Positions 16,945 to 25,895 of a stretch of DNA of 33,717 nucleotides are shown here, piece by piece (position 1 is the stretch's first letter; each line of letters begins with the position of its first letter). Location of the stretch: contig CAYXPI010000012.1 in NCBI GenBank assembly GCA_964467005.1, forward strand, positions 1-33,717. Reading direction: 5' to 3'. The notes beneath the pieces are model-generated. The model had not been told where the DNA came from, made no database searches, and was given only the letters and a program-made list of their open reading frames with translations. A program made the translations under genes and the position numbers. The stretch is from Thermohalobaculum sp964467005. Lineage in GTDB: Bacteria; Pseudomonadota; Alphaproteobacteria; Rhodobacterales; Rhodobacteraceae.

Positions 16945-19065
16945 ATGGCCATCAGTCCCTTCACCATCCGCTTCGGCGGCTTGTTCAGCGGCATTGAGCG
17001 CACCGGCAGCGAGCAGGACGATCTCCTCCTCGGGCTCTTCGGGGCCGACACCCTCGACGGCGCCGCGGGCGACGATCTCGTGCTCGGCAATTTCGGCGAC
17101 GATCTCCTCTCGGGCGGCGCCGGCGACGACCGCATCGACGGCGGCTTCGGCGACGACGTGATCGTCGGCAACACCGGCAACGACCTCATGCGGGGCGGCT
17201 TCGGCGACGACCTCATGGTGTGGAACAACGGCGACGGATCGGACGCGATCGACGGCGGCTTCGGCGACGACCGGATGCAGGTGAACTTCCAGACCAACCT
17301 CGTCGATACCGATCTGCAGAACGACGACGTGGCCGAGATCTCCGCAGACGGCGCCATCCGCTTCGCGCGCACCGAGCTCAACGGGCAGTCCGAGGCCGGG
17401 CTTTTCCAGCTCGAGATCGTGCGCACCGAGACGCTGGAGGTGAATTTCGGCGGGGGCAGTGACACCGCGCGGCTCTCGGGTGCGGTGGCCAGCGAGATCG
17501 CGCTGGAGCTCGACGGCGGCGCGGACGTGGCGGGCGGCCAGGGCTTCACGCTCGTCAACACCGCGGCCGAGGGCGTCGCGCTGGGTGCAGGCGGCGCGCT
17601 CGCCGATCTCGACGCGGTGCTGGCCGAGGCGGAGGCCGGCGCAATCTATTTCAACGCCCATTCCACCGACTTTCCCGCGGGCGAGGTGCGCGGCCAGCTC
17701 TCGGAACTCGCCGACACCCGCGACGCCTCGGGCACCGGCAGCGTGGTGTTCGGCGCTCTCCTCGACGGCGGGCAGGAGGTGCAGGACCCGCCCGTCGTCA
17801 CCGACGCGGCCGGCCAAGGGGTCGTCACCTTCACGGTCGAGAACGGCGCGGTCGTCTCCTACACCGTCTCGGTCACCATCCGCGGCGTGACGCTCGAGGA
17901 GCTCACCGTCTTCCACCTTCACAACGCGCCGGCGGGGGAGAACGGGCCCATCGTCGTCGACCTTCTGGCTGATGCGGGCGTGGACCCCGCCACCCCCATC
18001 GCCGAGCGCGACTTCGCGGGCACGGGCTTCACCGCCACTGATCTCGGCGACACGCTCGACCTTGCGGATCTTGCCGAGGGCGTCTTCGTCGACCTTGACA
18101 CCGAGTTCGCGGGCGCGCCCAATCCCGGGCTCTCCCAGTCGGGCCGAGTGGCGAATATCGGCACCGTCTCGGGCGGCGAGGAGACCTTCGCCATCGGCGC
18201 GGACGACTTCGAGGACGCCCGCGGCACCGCCTTCGGCGACCGCCTGTTCGGCAACGCGGAGGACAACGTGCTGGAGGGCCTGGCAGGCAACGACGTCTTC
18301 CACGCCTTCGCGGGCAACGATGTCTATGACGGCGGCGCGGGCACCGACCTCGCGCTCTTCAACCAGGCGGGGGCCAGCGTGATCGCCGACCTCGCCGCGG
18401 GGATCGCCGTCACCGGCACCCAGGTGAACGCACTCATCTCCATCGAGGATTTCTCGGGCGGTGTGGCGACCGACGACCGGATTGCCGGCGATGACGGGGT
18501 GAACGCGCTCAACGGCAATGGCGGCGACGATCTTATCCTCAGCCGCGGGGGCGACGACCTCGTGACGGGCGGCGACGGGGCCGACAGCTTCGCCTTCGTC
18601 TCGGGTGACAGCGACGGCGCCGAGGAAATCGTGGACTTCGCGCTGGAGGACCGGTTCGTGCTTGACGCCGGCAGCTTCGGCGTCGCGGGCGAGATCTCGG
18701 TGCAAGCGGTGACGGCGGTCGACGGCGTGATCGACGGGATCGACACCTCCGCCAATGTCTTCATCGTCGAGGGCGTGGGCGCGGCCACCGCGGCGCGGGA
18801 CGCCCTGGCCACGGCCATCCTCGCCGCCGATGGCGAAACAGAGGGCGCGCAATCGGCCTTCTTCATCTATTTCAACGAGGGCCAAGGCCGGGTCCGGCTC
18901 TTCGAGGCCGACGACATCGACCAGGTGGGCGGCGCGCTCCAGCACATCGCCAATCTCGGCGACACCTTGGCGGCGGACGACCCCGGCCGCGCCGAAGCCC
19001 TTGAGCTCCTCGCCGATCTCACGGAGGACAATTTCGCCTTCGACGAGACGCTGAGCGACCTCTGA
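16945..19065 (+). CDS. Secreted RTX calcium-binding protein with CHRD-like segments
   Basis: A 706-residue, very acidic protein with no Sec signal. GAGGAACC upstream of the ATG serves as ribosome binding site. Residues 24-110 carry RTX nonapeptide-type repeats (GGAGDDRIDGGFGDD and similar), which bind calcium. Residues about 228-252 match the end of a CHRD domain (IYFNAHSTDFPAGEVRGQL). Residues 266-342 match its beginning and middle (FGALLDGGQEVQDPPVVTDA, VFHLHNAPAGENGPIVVDLL), so the order is permuted. Further RTX-like units lie at about 430-475 and 515-552 (GNGGDDLILSRGGDDLVTGG). The final 100 residues (IYFNEGQGRVRLFEADD, LQHIANLGD) resemble the usual end of type I-secreted RTX proteins. 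It is transcribed divergently from the ECF sigma gene. The likely role is a surface or matrix protein; no enzyme domain is seen. Confidence 0.88.
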   Translation: MAISPFTIRFGGLFSGIERTGSEQDDLLLGLFGADTLDGAAGDDLVLGNFGDDLLSGGAGDDRIDGGFGDDVIVGNTGNDLMRGGFGDDLMVWNNGDGSDAIDGGFGDDRMQVNFQTNLVDTDLQNDDVAEISADGAIRFARTELNGQSEAGLFQLEIVRTETLEVNFGGGSDTARLSGAVASEIALELDGGADVAGGQGFTLVNTAAEGVALGAGGALADLDAVLAEAEAGAIYFNAHSTDFPAGEVRGQLSELADTRDASGTGSVVFGALLDGGQEVQDPPVVTDAAGQGVVTFTVENGAVVSYTVSVTIRGVTLEELTVFHLHNAPAGENGPIVVDLLADAGVDPATPIAERDFAGTGFTATDLGDTLDLADLAEGVFVDLDTEFAGAPNPGLSQSGRVANIGTVSGGEETFAIGADDFEDARGTAFGDRLFGNAEDNVLEGLAGNDVFHAFAGNDVYDGGAGTDLALFNQAGASVIADLAAGIAVTGTQVNALISIEDFSGGVATDDRIAGDDGVNALNGNGGDDLILSRGGDDLVTGGDGADSFAFVSGDSDGAEEIVDFALEDRFVLDAGSFGVAGEISVQAVTAVDGVIDGIDTSANVFIVEGVGAATAARDALATAILAADGETEGAQSAFFIYFNEGQGRVRLFEADDIDQVGGALQHIANLGDTLAADDPGRAEALELLADLTEDNFAFDETLSDL

Positions 19066-19077
19066 TCCCGCTTCGCC

Positions 19078-19116
19078 TGCCGGGCCCGCGGTCCAAGCGC
19101 CGCCACGGGCCCGGCA
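19078..19116 (+). terminator. Hairpin terminator after the RTX/CHRD gene
   Basis: A perfect 11-bp stem (19078-19088 with 19106-19116) encloses a 17-base loop, 13 bases after the stop codon. No T-run follows. Its position and strength support a transcription terminator. Confidence 0.6.
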
Positions 19117-19618
19117 CCCCCGGCGCGAGCGCAGCGTTGCGCCCCCTCAGCGCCGTGCGCGCGCCCTCCGCCGGCAGCGGACGGTGCGTTCGCGACCGAC
19201 GCGGAGGAGCCCTTCATCCAACGCCTGCCGCGGGCCCGGCTCTCATCCGGCCCGTCGACCTCCCCGGTCTCGACCTTCATGCCCCGGACCGCCAGGGCCG
19301 CACGACTCTCGCGACCCCTCCCGATCTCAGGATCCCACAGCCGGCGCCTCGTGCCGGAATGGATCGCGGGCATGGGCCTTCCCCGCAAGACTGCGATGGG
19401 AGCGGTCCCTTGCGGCTCCGATCCCCTCAGAGCGCCGGCGCGTTCTCTCCGTTCGGCCGTCGATCCGCGCGCTCGTGGAGCCGGAGGGCCCGCCCGCGAC
19501 AAGCCGCCCCCCGGTTGCTGACCGGCGCCGAATGGCGCGCAGGCCCGTGCGGCCGCGGCCGAAGATGGCGGTGGCGACCGCGATGCGATCCATGGCATCC
19601 GGGCTCAAGGACAGAGGC
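19117..19618. other. Non-coding stretch, no gene recognised
   Basis: About 500 bases lie between the terminator and the mltA promoter. Open frames on both strands run through it, but their translations are Arg/Pro/Ser/Ala-rich without any domain. I saw no ribosome binding site, tRNA or repeat. It could hold a small RNA or a decayed gene; nothing supports either directly. Confidence 0.5.
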
Positions 19619-19647
19619 TTGGCCCGTCGGCGCCCTTTCGTTAGGCT
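19619..19647 (+). promoter_or_regulatory. Putative sigma-70 promoter of the mltA/GH3 operon
   Basis: TTGGCC (19619-19624) and TAGGCT (19642-19647) are 17 bases apart. The implied start near 19654 gives a leader of about 20 bases, enough for the GGGAGGA ribosome binding site at 19664-19670. Confidence 0.45.
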
Positions 19648-19673
19648 GCGCGGCGGGTTGCGAGGGAGGACCC

Positions 19674-20795
19674 ATGCACCGATGGATCGGGCGCGCGGCG
19701 CTGGCGGCGGCCATTGCCCTGGCCACGGCGGCCCGCGGCGGGCCCGCGGCGGATCTGCGGCTCCGGCCCCTGTCCTTCGCCGACCTTCCCGGCTGGGCGG
19801 AGGACCGCCTGGAGGCCGCGCTTCCTGCGATCCGGGCAAGCTGCGCGGCCCTCGCGGATCGGCGGCCCACCGTGCCGGCCACCCCAGCGCCCCTCTTCGG
19901 CAGCCGCGCGCCGTGGCTCACCGCCTGCGCGCAGCTCGAGGCGCTGTCTCCCGACCCCGACGGCACCGCCCTGCGCGCAGCCCTCGAGGCAGCCTACCGC
20001 CCCTACCGCGTGGTGGACCGGCGGGCGGGGGAGGACGGGCTCGTCACGGGCTATTTCGAGCCCGAGCTCACGGGCTCGCTCGCCCGTCGGAGCCCAAGCC
20101 AAGTGCCCCTTTACCGCACCCCGGAGCGCCGGGCGCTCCGCCGTCAGTCCCGCGCCGCGATCGCCGCCGGGGGCCTCGCGGGCCGGGGGCTGGAGCTCGT
20201 CTGGATCGACGATCCCATCGACGCCTTCTTTCTCGAGATCCAAGGGTCGGGCCGCATCCGCCTGGCCGAGGGCGGGACCCGGCGCCTCCGCTACACGCGG
20301 TTCAACGGTCACCCCTATGTGGCGATCGGGACAACGCTTCTGCGCTGGGGAGAGATGACGCGGGACGAGATCTCGATGCAGTCCATCATCGCCTGGCTGC
20401 GCGCGCATCCCCAGCGCGCCCAAGAGCTCATGAACACCAACCCGTCTTACGTGTACTTCGACTGGATCGCCGAGGACGCTCCGCAGGGCTCTCAAGGCAC
20501 GGATCTCACGGCCGGCCGGTCCCTCGCCATCGACCCGCGCGCGATCCCTTATGGCGCGCCGCTTTGGCTCGAGACCACGCATCCCGAGACCGGCCAGCCC
20601 TTCCGACGCCTCACCGTGGCGCAGGACAAGGGCGGCGCGATCAAGGGCGTGGTGCGGGCGGACCTCTTCTGGGGCACGGGGGCCGAGGCCGGGGCGGCGG
20701 CGGGGCGGATGGCCGAGAGCGGGAGCTACGCGGTCCTTCTGCCGCGGGGGCTCGACCTGCCGGCCGCCCTCCTCGCGGCCGGGGCCGCGCGATGA
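19674..20795 (+). CDS. mltA: Membrane-bound lytic murein transglycosylase A (MltA)
   Basis: A 373-residue enzyme that cleaves the MurNAc-GlcNAc bond of peptidoglycan, forming 1,6-anhydro-MurNAc ends. The ATG at 19674 follows GGGAGGA and starts a signal peptide (IGRAALAAAIALATAARG). There is no lipobox cysteine, unlike E. coli MltA. The MltA beta-barrel domain is seen in DGLVTGYFEPELTGS, LVWIDDPIDAFFLEIQGSGR and ISMQSIIAWLRAHP ... NTNPSYVYF. The C-terminal 3D domain is AQDKGGAIKGVVRADLFWG, with the conserved catalytic Asp of the RADLFWG part. Length and motif order are normal for alphaproteobacterial MltA. The stop overlaps the next gene by four bases (ATGA). The usual genomic partners of mltA in alphaproteobacteria are not seen here. 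Confidence 0.95.
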   Translation: MHRWIGRAALAAAIALATAARGGPAADLRLRPLSFADLPGWAEDRLEAALPAIRASCAALADRRPTVPATPAPLFGSRAPWLTACAQLEALSPDPDGTALRAALEAAYRPYRVVDRRAGEDGLVTGYFEPELTGSLARRSPSQVPLYRTPERRALRRQSRAAIAAGGLAGRGLELVWIDDPIDAFFLEIQGSGRIRLAEGGTRRLRYTRFNGHPYVAIGTTLLRWGEMTRDEISMQSIIAWLRAHPQRAQELMNTNPSYVYFDWIAEDAPQGSQGTDLTAGRSLAIDPRAIPYGAPLWLETTHPETGQPFRRLTVAQDKGGAIKGVVRADLFWGTGAEAGAAAGRMAESGSYAVLLPRGLDLPAALLAAGAAR

Positions 20796-21871
20796 GGGCC
20801 TCGGCCGTCGCCGTCGTCCTGGCGCTCGCCGTTGCCGCCATGCCGGCTTCCGCGGCGCCGCTCGGGGATCTCGCCGGCCGTATGATTCTCCTCGGCTTCC
20901 GCGGCCTCGAGCCGGGCGAGCCCGAGGTGGAGCGGGTCGCCGGCCAGCTCCGGGGCGGGCGCCTCGGCGGCGTCCTCCTCCTCGGCCACAACATCCGCGA
21001 CCGGGCTCAGCTCAGGCGGCTCGTCGCCCATCTCCGCGACGTGACGCCGGGCCCGCCGCCCCTCATCGCCATCGACCAGGAGGGCGGACGGGTTCAGCGC
21101 TTCGGGCCGGAGGCGGGGGCGCGGGCCGTCCCCTCCGCCGCGGCCGTGGCACGCCGCCCCGCGGAGGCCGCGCGCGCGGTCTACACGCCCATGGCCGACG
21201 AGCTCGCGGCCCTCGGCATCACGCTCAATCTCGGCCCGGTGTTGGACCTCGCCGTGGAGCCCGCCAACCCCGTGATCGTCGGCAAGGGCCGCAGCTACGG
21301 CGCCGATCCCGGCCGGGTCGCGGCCTTCGCCCGCGCCTTCGTCGACGCGCACCGGGCTCGGGGGATCGCCACCGCCGCCAAGCATTTCCCGGGCCATGGC
21401 AGCAGCCTGGCGGACACGCATGAGCGCCCCGCCGACATCACCGAGAGCTGGCGGGAGGCGGAGCTCGCCCCCTACGCCGCCCTGGCCCGCGAGGGCCGCC
21501 TCGACGCCGTGATGCTCGCCCATGTGGCCCACGCGACGCTCACCGGAGGCCGTGACCACCCGGCGAGCCTGTCGCGCCGCCTTGTCGAGCGCTGGCTCCG
21601 CCCCCTTCTCGGCTGGGATGTGGTGGTGATGACCGACGACCTGGAGATGGCGGCCGTGCGCGTGCGGGCCGCGCCGGTCGAGGCCGCGGTCTCGGCCATC
21701 GCCGCGGGGGCCGATCTCGTGCTCCTCTCGAACAGCTGGGAGCCCGACCCCGCCCGCGCGGAAAAGGTGGCCGCCGCGGTGGTCCGCGCGGTGGGCGAAG
21801 GGCACATCCCGCGCGCCCGGCTCGAGGGGGCCAACGCCCGGCTCGACGCGCTCCGCCGCCACCTCCGCTGA
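20792..21871 (+). CDS. Exported glycoside hydrolase family 3 (NagZ-like beta-N-acetylhexosaminidase)
   Basis: A 359-residue protein coupled to mltA by an ATGA overlap. It starts with a signal peptide (RASAVAVVLALAVAAMPASA), so it should act in the periplasm, unlike the cytoplasmic NagZ of enterobacteria. The GH3 barrel motifs are present: IAIDQEGGRVQRF (substrate loop), GITLNLGPVLDLAV, KHFPGHGSSLADTH with the Asp208/His210 acid-base pair typical of NagZ, and VVMTDDLEMAA with nucleophile Asp282. NagZ-type enzymes remove GlcNAc from GlcNAc-anhydroMurNAc muropeptides, the products of lytic transglycosylases such as MltA. The operon therefore looks like a two-step periplasmic muropeptide trimming unit. 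The specific substrate is inferred. Confidence 0.92.
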   Translation: MRASAVAVVLALAVAAMPASAAPLGDLAGRMILLGFRGLEPGEPEVERVAGQLRGGRLGGVLLLGHNIRDRAQLRRLVAHLRDVTPGPPPLIAIDQEGGRVQRFGPEAGARAVPSAAAVARRPAEAARAVYTPMADELAALGITLNLGPVLDLAVEPANPVIVGKGRSYGADPGRVAAFARAFVDAHRARGIATAAKHFPGHGSSLADTHERPADITESWREAELAPYAALAREGRLDAVMLAHVAHATLTGGRDHPASLSRRLVERWLRPLLGWDVVVMTDDLEMAAVRVRAAPVEAAVSAIAAGADLVLLSNSWEPDPARAEKVAAAVVRAVGEGHIPRARLEGANARLDALRRHLR

Positions 21872-21970
21872 GCCGGCCCGTCGCTCGTCGCGGCTGGGCG
21901 GTCGCATCCCGGCGTGCCGCATCGGTCATCCCGCGCTGGGCTGACGGTGCAGAGCTGCGGGAGGCGCGCC

Positions 21971-24382
21971 ATGAAATCGTCCTACAGGGTCGTCGTGATC
22001 GGCGGGGGCGTCGTTGGCGCCTCCGTGCTCTACCACCTGGCGAAGTTCGGGTGGACCGATGTCTGCCTCATCGAGCGTTCGGTGCTCACGGCGGGCTCCT
22101 CCTGGCACGCGGCCGGCGGCATTCACGCGCTCAACGCGGACCCCAACATGGCCGCCCTCCAGGCCTACACGATCGACCTCCTCGCCGAGATCGAGAAGGA
22201 GAGCGGGCAGTCCATCGGCCTCCACATGACCGGCGGGGTCACCGTCGCCTCGGCGCCCGCCCGGTGGGAGTGGCTGAAATCCGCCTACCGGATCTTCCAA
22301 ACGATCGGGATCGAGGACTGCCACCTCATGACCCCCGAGGAGGTGAAGCGCGCCTGCCCGATCATGGATGTCGAGGGCGTGCTGGGCGGCCTCTGGGCCG
22401 ACCGCGAGGGGTATATCGACACCACCGGCACCGTCCACGCCTACGCCAAATGCGCCAAGATGCGGGGCGCTGAGGTGATCGAGCACAACCGGGTGCTCGA
22501 GCTCCATCGCACACCCGAGGGCTGGGACGTGGTGACCGAGCACGGCACCCTCCGCGCCGAGCATGTGGTGAACGCGGGCGGCCTCTGGGCCAAGCAGGTG
22601 GGGCGCATGGCCGGCATCGAGTTGCCCCTGTCGCCGCTCGAGCACCACTACTTCCTCACCGAGACCATCCCCGAGGTGGCCGAGCTCGATTTCGAGCTGC
22701 CGATGACCGTGGATCTCGAGGGCTTCACCTATATGCGCCAGGACAAGAAGGGCATCCTGGTCGGCATCTACGAGATCGACCACAAGCACTGGATGATGGA
22801 CGGTGCGCCCTGGGACTACGGGATCGAGCTCCTCCAGGAGGACACCGACCGGATCGAGCGTGAGCTGGAGATGGCGTTCCAGCGCTATCCGGTGCTCGAG
22901 CGGGTGGGGATCGAGAACTGGGTGAACGGCGCGTTCACCTTCTCGCCGGACGGCAATCCGCTGGTCGGCCCCGTGCCGGGCGTCCCCGGCTATTGGTGCG
23001 CCTGCGGGGTGATGGCGGGCTTCCTCCAGGGCGGAGGTGTGGGCAAGACGCTGGCGGAGTGGATGATCCACGGCGAGCCCGAGACCGACGCCTGGCCCAT
23101 GGACATCGCCCGCTACGGCCCCTGGTGCGCCAACCGGGAGTACATCCGCCAGACCACGGGGCAGTTCTACTCCCGCCGCTTCGTGATGACCTATCCCAAC
23201 GAGCAGCTGCCCGCGGGCCGGCCCTTGCGCCTGGCGCCCGCGCATTCCGAGATGACGGCGGCCGGCGCGCGCTGGGGTGTGTCCTGGGGCCTCGAAGTGC
23301 CGCTCTATTTCGCGCCCGAGGGCTTCGAGGAAACCCCCACGCTCCACCGCTCCAACGCCCATGAGATCGTGGCGGCCGAGCACGCGGCGGTGCGCGCGGA
23401 GGTGGGCCTTCTCGACATCACCGGCTTCTCGCGCTTCGAGGTGACCGGAGCGGGCGCCGAGGCGTGGCTCGACCGTCTGATGGCGGGCCGCTTGCCCAAG
23501 CCCGGCCGCGCGCGCCTCGCGCCCATGCTCTCGGAGAATGGACGACTGAAGGGCGACCTCACGGTCTTCAACTGGGGCGACGGCACCTGGTGGATCATGG
23601 GGAGCTACTATCTCCGCCAGTGGCACATGCGCTGGTTCGACGATCACCGCGCGCCCGGCGTGGAGGTGCGGGACATCTCGGACGCGACCGTGGGCTTTGC
23701 GCTGGCGGGCCCCAAGGCGCGGGAGGTGCTGGCGCGCGCCACGCATCAGGACGTCTCCGCCACGGCGCTCCCCTTCATGGGCTGCACCACGCTCGACATC
23801 GGGCTCGCGCGCACCCGTGTCGGCCGGCTCTCGGTGACGGGCGAGCTCGGCTATGAGATCCATTGCGGCGCGGGCGAGCACATCGCGCTCCGGCGCGCGC
23901 TCCTCGAGGCGGGCCTCGGCCTCGGCCTCAAAGAGGTCGGGTTCAACGCCCTCCTCACGCTGCGGCTGGAGAAGTCCTTCGGCATCTGGTCGGCCGAGTT
24001 CACCCAGGACCGCACGCCGCGGATGACCGGCATGGACCGCTGGATCGACTGGGACAAGGAGGGCTTCGTCGGCCGCGACGCGGCGATCGCCGAGCGGCAG
24101 GGCCCGCCGCCCACGCATGTGCTGGCCACGCTTGCGGTCGCGGCGAACGGGGCCGATGCCTCGGGCTACGAGCCCGTGTGGTCCGACGGCCGGCGCGTGG
24201 GCTTCGTCACCTCGGGTGGCTTCGGCCACACGCTCGGCACAAGCCTTGCCATGGCGCTGGTGGAGCCGGAGCTCGCCGTCCCCGGCACGGCCCTCTCGAC
24301 CCATGTGGTGGGGGTGGAGCGGAGCGCCGAGGTGCTCTCCCCCTCCCCCTACGACCCCCAGGGCCTCGCGATGCGGCTCTGA
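21971..24382 (+). CDS. FAD-dependent dimethylglycine/sarcosine dehydrogenase-like protein with GcvT domain
   Basis: An 803-residue cytoplasmic flavoprotein. The ATG at 21971 follows GGGAGG with a 6-base spacer. The N-terminal half is a DAO-type oxidoreductase: FAD-binding GGGVVGAS (11-18), SSWHAAGG with His46 at the place where FAD is covalently attached in dimethylglycine and sarcosine dehydrogenases, and FTFSPDGNPLVGPVPGVPGYW. The linker resembles the FAO_M region. The C-terminal half is a GcvT/aminomethyltransferase fold (FSRFEVTGAGAEAWLDRLMA, VTGELGYEIHCGAGEH, FVGRDA) that binds tetrahydrofolate and captures the released one-carbon unit. The substrate could be dimethylglycine, sarcosine or another N-methyl amine such as 4-methylaminobutanoate. 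The sequence alone does not decide. It converges with the gabD-like gene 10 bases away. Confidence 0.88.
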   Translation: MKSSYRVVVIGGGVVGASVLYHLAKFGWTDVCLIERSVLTAGSSWHAAGGIHALNADPNMAALQAYTIDLLAEIEKESGQSIGLHMTGGVTVASAPARWEWLKSAYRIFQTIGIEDCHLMTPEEVKRACPIMDVEGVLGGLWADREGYIDTTGTVHAYAKCAKMRGAEVIEHNRVLELHRTPEGWDVVTEHGTLRAEHVVNAGGLWAKQVGRMAGIELPLSPLEHHYFLTETIPEVAELDFELPMTVDLEGFTYMRQDKKGILVGIYEIDHKHWMMDGAPWDYGIELLQEDTDRIERELEMAFQRYPVLERVGIENWVNGAFTFSPDGNPLVGPVPGVPGYWCACGVMAGFLQGGGVGKTLAEWMIHGEPETDAWPMDIARYGPWCANREYIRQTTGQFYSRRFVMTYPNEQLPAGRPLRLAPAHSEMTAAGARWGVSWGLEVPLYFAPEGFEETPTLHRSNAHEIVAAEHAAVRAEVGLLDITGFSRFEVTGAGAEAWLDRLMAGRLPKPGRARLAPMLSENGRLKGDLTVFNWGDGTWWIMGSYYLRQWHMRWFDDHRAPGVEVRDISDATVGFALAGPKAREVLARATHQDVSATALPFMGCTTLDIGLARTRVGRLSVTGELGYEIHCGAGEHIALRRALLEAGLGLGLKEVGFNALLTLRLEKSFGIWSAEFTQDRTPRMTGMDRWIDWDKEGFVGRDAAIAERQGPPPTHVLATLAVAANGADASGYEPVWSDGRRVGFVTSGGFGHTLGTSLAMALVEPELAVPGTALSTHVVGVERSAEVLSPSPYDPQGLAMRL

Positions 24383-24392
24383 CGCGACCGGG

Positions 24393-25868
24393 TCAGACGC
24401 TCAGGCAGAGATACTTGATCTCGAGGAAATCTTCGATGCCGTATTTCGAGCCCTCGCGGCCGAGGCCCGACTGCTTCACCCCACCGAAGGGCGCGACTTC
24501 GGTGGAGATGAGGCCGGTGTTGACCCCCACCATTCCATAGTCGAGCGCCTCGGCCACCCGCCACACCCGGGACAGATCGCGGGCGTAGAAATAGGCGGCG
24601 AGGCCGAAGATCGTGTCGTTGGCCTGGGCCACCACATCCGCCTCGTCCTCGAAGCGGAAGAGGGGCGCCACGGGGCCGAAGGTCTCCTCCCGGGCCACCA
24701 CCATCTCCCGCGTCACGCCGGTGAGCACCGTCGGCTGAAAGAACGTGCCGCCCTTCGCGTGCCGCTCGCCGCCGGTGAGCACGGTTGCGCCCTTCTCGGT
24801 GGCGTCCGTGATGTGCGCCTCGACCTTCGCGAGGCCCTGTGCGTCGATCAGCGGCCCGGCCGTCACCCCCTCCTCGAAGCCATCCCCCACGACCATGGCG
24901 CCAACCGCCGACGCGAGCTTCTCGGCGAAAGCGTCGTAGACCCCGGCCTGAACGTAAATCCGGTTGGCGCAGACACAGGTCTGCCCGTTGTTGCGGTACT
25001 TTGAGATCATGGCCCCTTCGACCGCGGCATCGAGATCCGCATCGTCGAACACAATGAAGGGCGCGTTGCCGCCGAGCTCGAGGCTCACCTTCTTCACCTG
25101 GTCGGCGCATTGGCGCATGAGGATCCGCCCAACCTCGGTGCTCCCGGTGAAGGTGATCTTGCGCACCTTCTCGTTCGAGCAAAGCTCCTGGCCGATGGTG
25201 GGCCCGTCCTCCCCGGTCACGACGTTGAAGACCCCCGCCGGGATGCCCGCACGCTCGGCCAGCACGGCAATCGCGAGGGCAGAAAGGGGCGTCTGCTCGG
25301 CGGGTTTGGCCACGAAGGTGCAGCCGGCGGCGAGCGCGGGCGCGACCTTGCGGGCGATCATCGCATTGGGAAAGTTCCAGGGCGTGATCGAGCCAACCAC
25401 ACCCACCGGCTGCTTGATGACGAGGATCCGCTTATCTCCCTGGTGGCCAGGGATCGTGTCGCCATAGATCCGCTTGCCCTCCTCGGCGAACCACTCGATG
25501 AAGCTCGCGCCATAGAGGATCTCGCCCCGCGCCTCGGCGAAGGGCTTGCCCATTTCCGCGGTCAGGATGGCGGCCAGATCGTCGGCGTGGTCGACCATCA
25601 GGCCGTGCCAGGCCTTGAGGAGGGCCGCGCGCTCCTTCGCGGTTTTGGCGGCCCAGGCCGGCCCGGCGTGAAAGGCCGCATCGATGGCGCGGGCGGTCTC
25701 GGCCGCGCCCATGTCGGGCACCGATCCCACGGTCGCGCCGCGCGCGGGGTTGGTCACCGCGAAGGTCGCGCCCGTGTCGGCCCCGACCCAGGCGCCGTCG
25801 ATATAGGCGCGCTCGGCGAGGAGCTCCGGGTCCGTCAGGCTAGTCTTGAGATCGGCGCGATCGAGCAT
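24393..25868 (-). CDS. gabD: NAD(P)-dependent succinate-semialdehyde dehydrogenase (GabD-like)
   Basis: A 491-residue aldehyde dehydrogenase that would oxidise succinate semialdehyde to succinate in GABA-type catabolism. The start at 25868 has GGAGGA four bases upstream. Family landmarks are all present: TPWNFPNAMIARKVAPALAA (156-180 region), FTGSTEVGRIL (cofactor fold), catalytic Glu264 in SLELGGNAP and catalytic Cys298 in NNGQTCVCANR, with a second Cys two residues later as in GabD. Length and ending (KQSGLGREGSKYGIEDFLEIKY) are typical of GabD. The preceding gene, an FMN hydroxy-acid oxidase, ends 27 bases upstream on the same strand, so the two probably form an operon. Other aldehyde substrates, such as glutarate semialdehyde, remain possible. 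Confidence 0.93.
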   Translation of the reverse strand: MLDRADLKTSLTDPELLAERAYIDGAWVGADTGATFAVTNPARGATVGSVPDMGAAETARAIDAAFHAGPAWAAKTAKERAALLKAWHGLMVDHADDLAAILTAEMGKPFAEARGEILYGASFIEWFAEEGKRIYGDTIPGHQGDKRILVIKQPVGVVGSITPWNFPNAMIARKVAPALAAGCTFVAKPAEQTPLSALAIAVLAERAGIPAGVFNVVTGEDGPTIGQELCSNEKVRKITFTGSTEVGRILMRQCADQVKKVSLELGGNAPFIVFDDADLDAAVEGAMISKYRNNGQTCVCANRIYVQAGVYDAFAEKLASAVGAMVVGDGFEEGVTAGPLIDAQGLAKVEAHITDATEKGATVLTGGERHAKGGTFFQPTVLTGVTREMVVAREETFGPVAPLFRFEDEADVVAQANDTIFGLAAYFYARDLSRVWRVAEALDYGMVGVNTGLISTEVAPFGGVKQSGLGREGSKYGIEDFLEIKYLCLSV

Positions 25869-25895
25869 GGGGTCCTCCGTTGGCTTTCTCCTTAG

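Noticed and set aside
16801..18945. Minus-strand open frame of 714 codons opposite the RTX/CHRD gene
   Set aside because: It mirrors the Asp/Gly repeats of the real gene and shows no motif of its own.
21926..24304. Minus-strand open frame of 792 codons opposite the dimethylglycine dehydrogenase-like gene
   Set aside because: His/Arg/Glu-rich shadow translation with no domain; the plus-strand gene is unambiguous.
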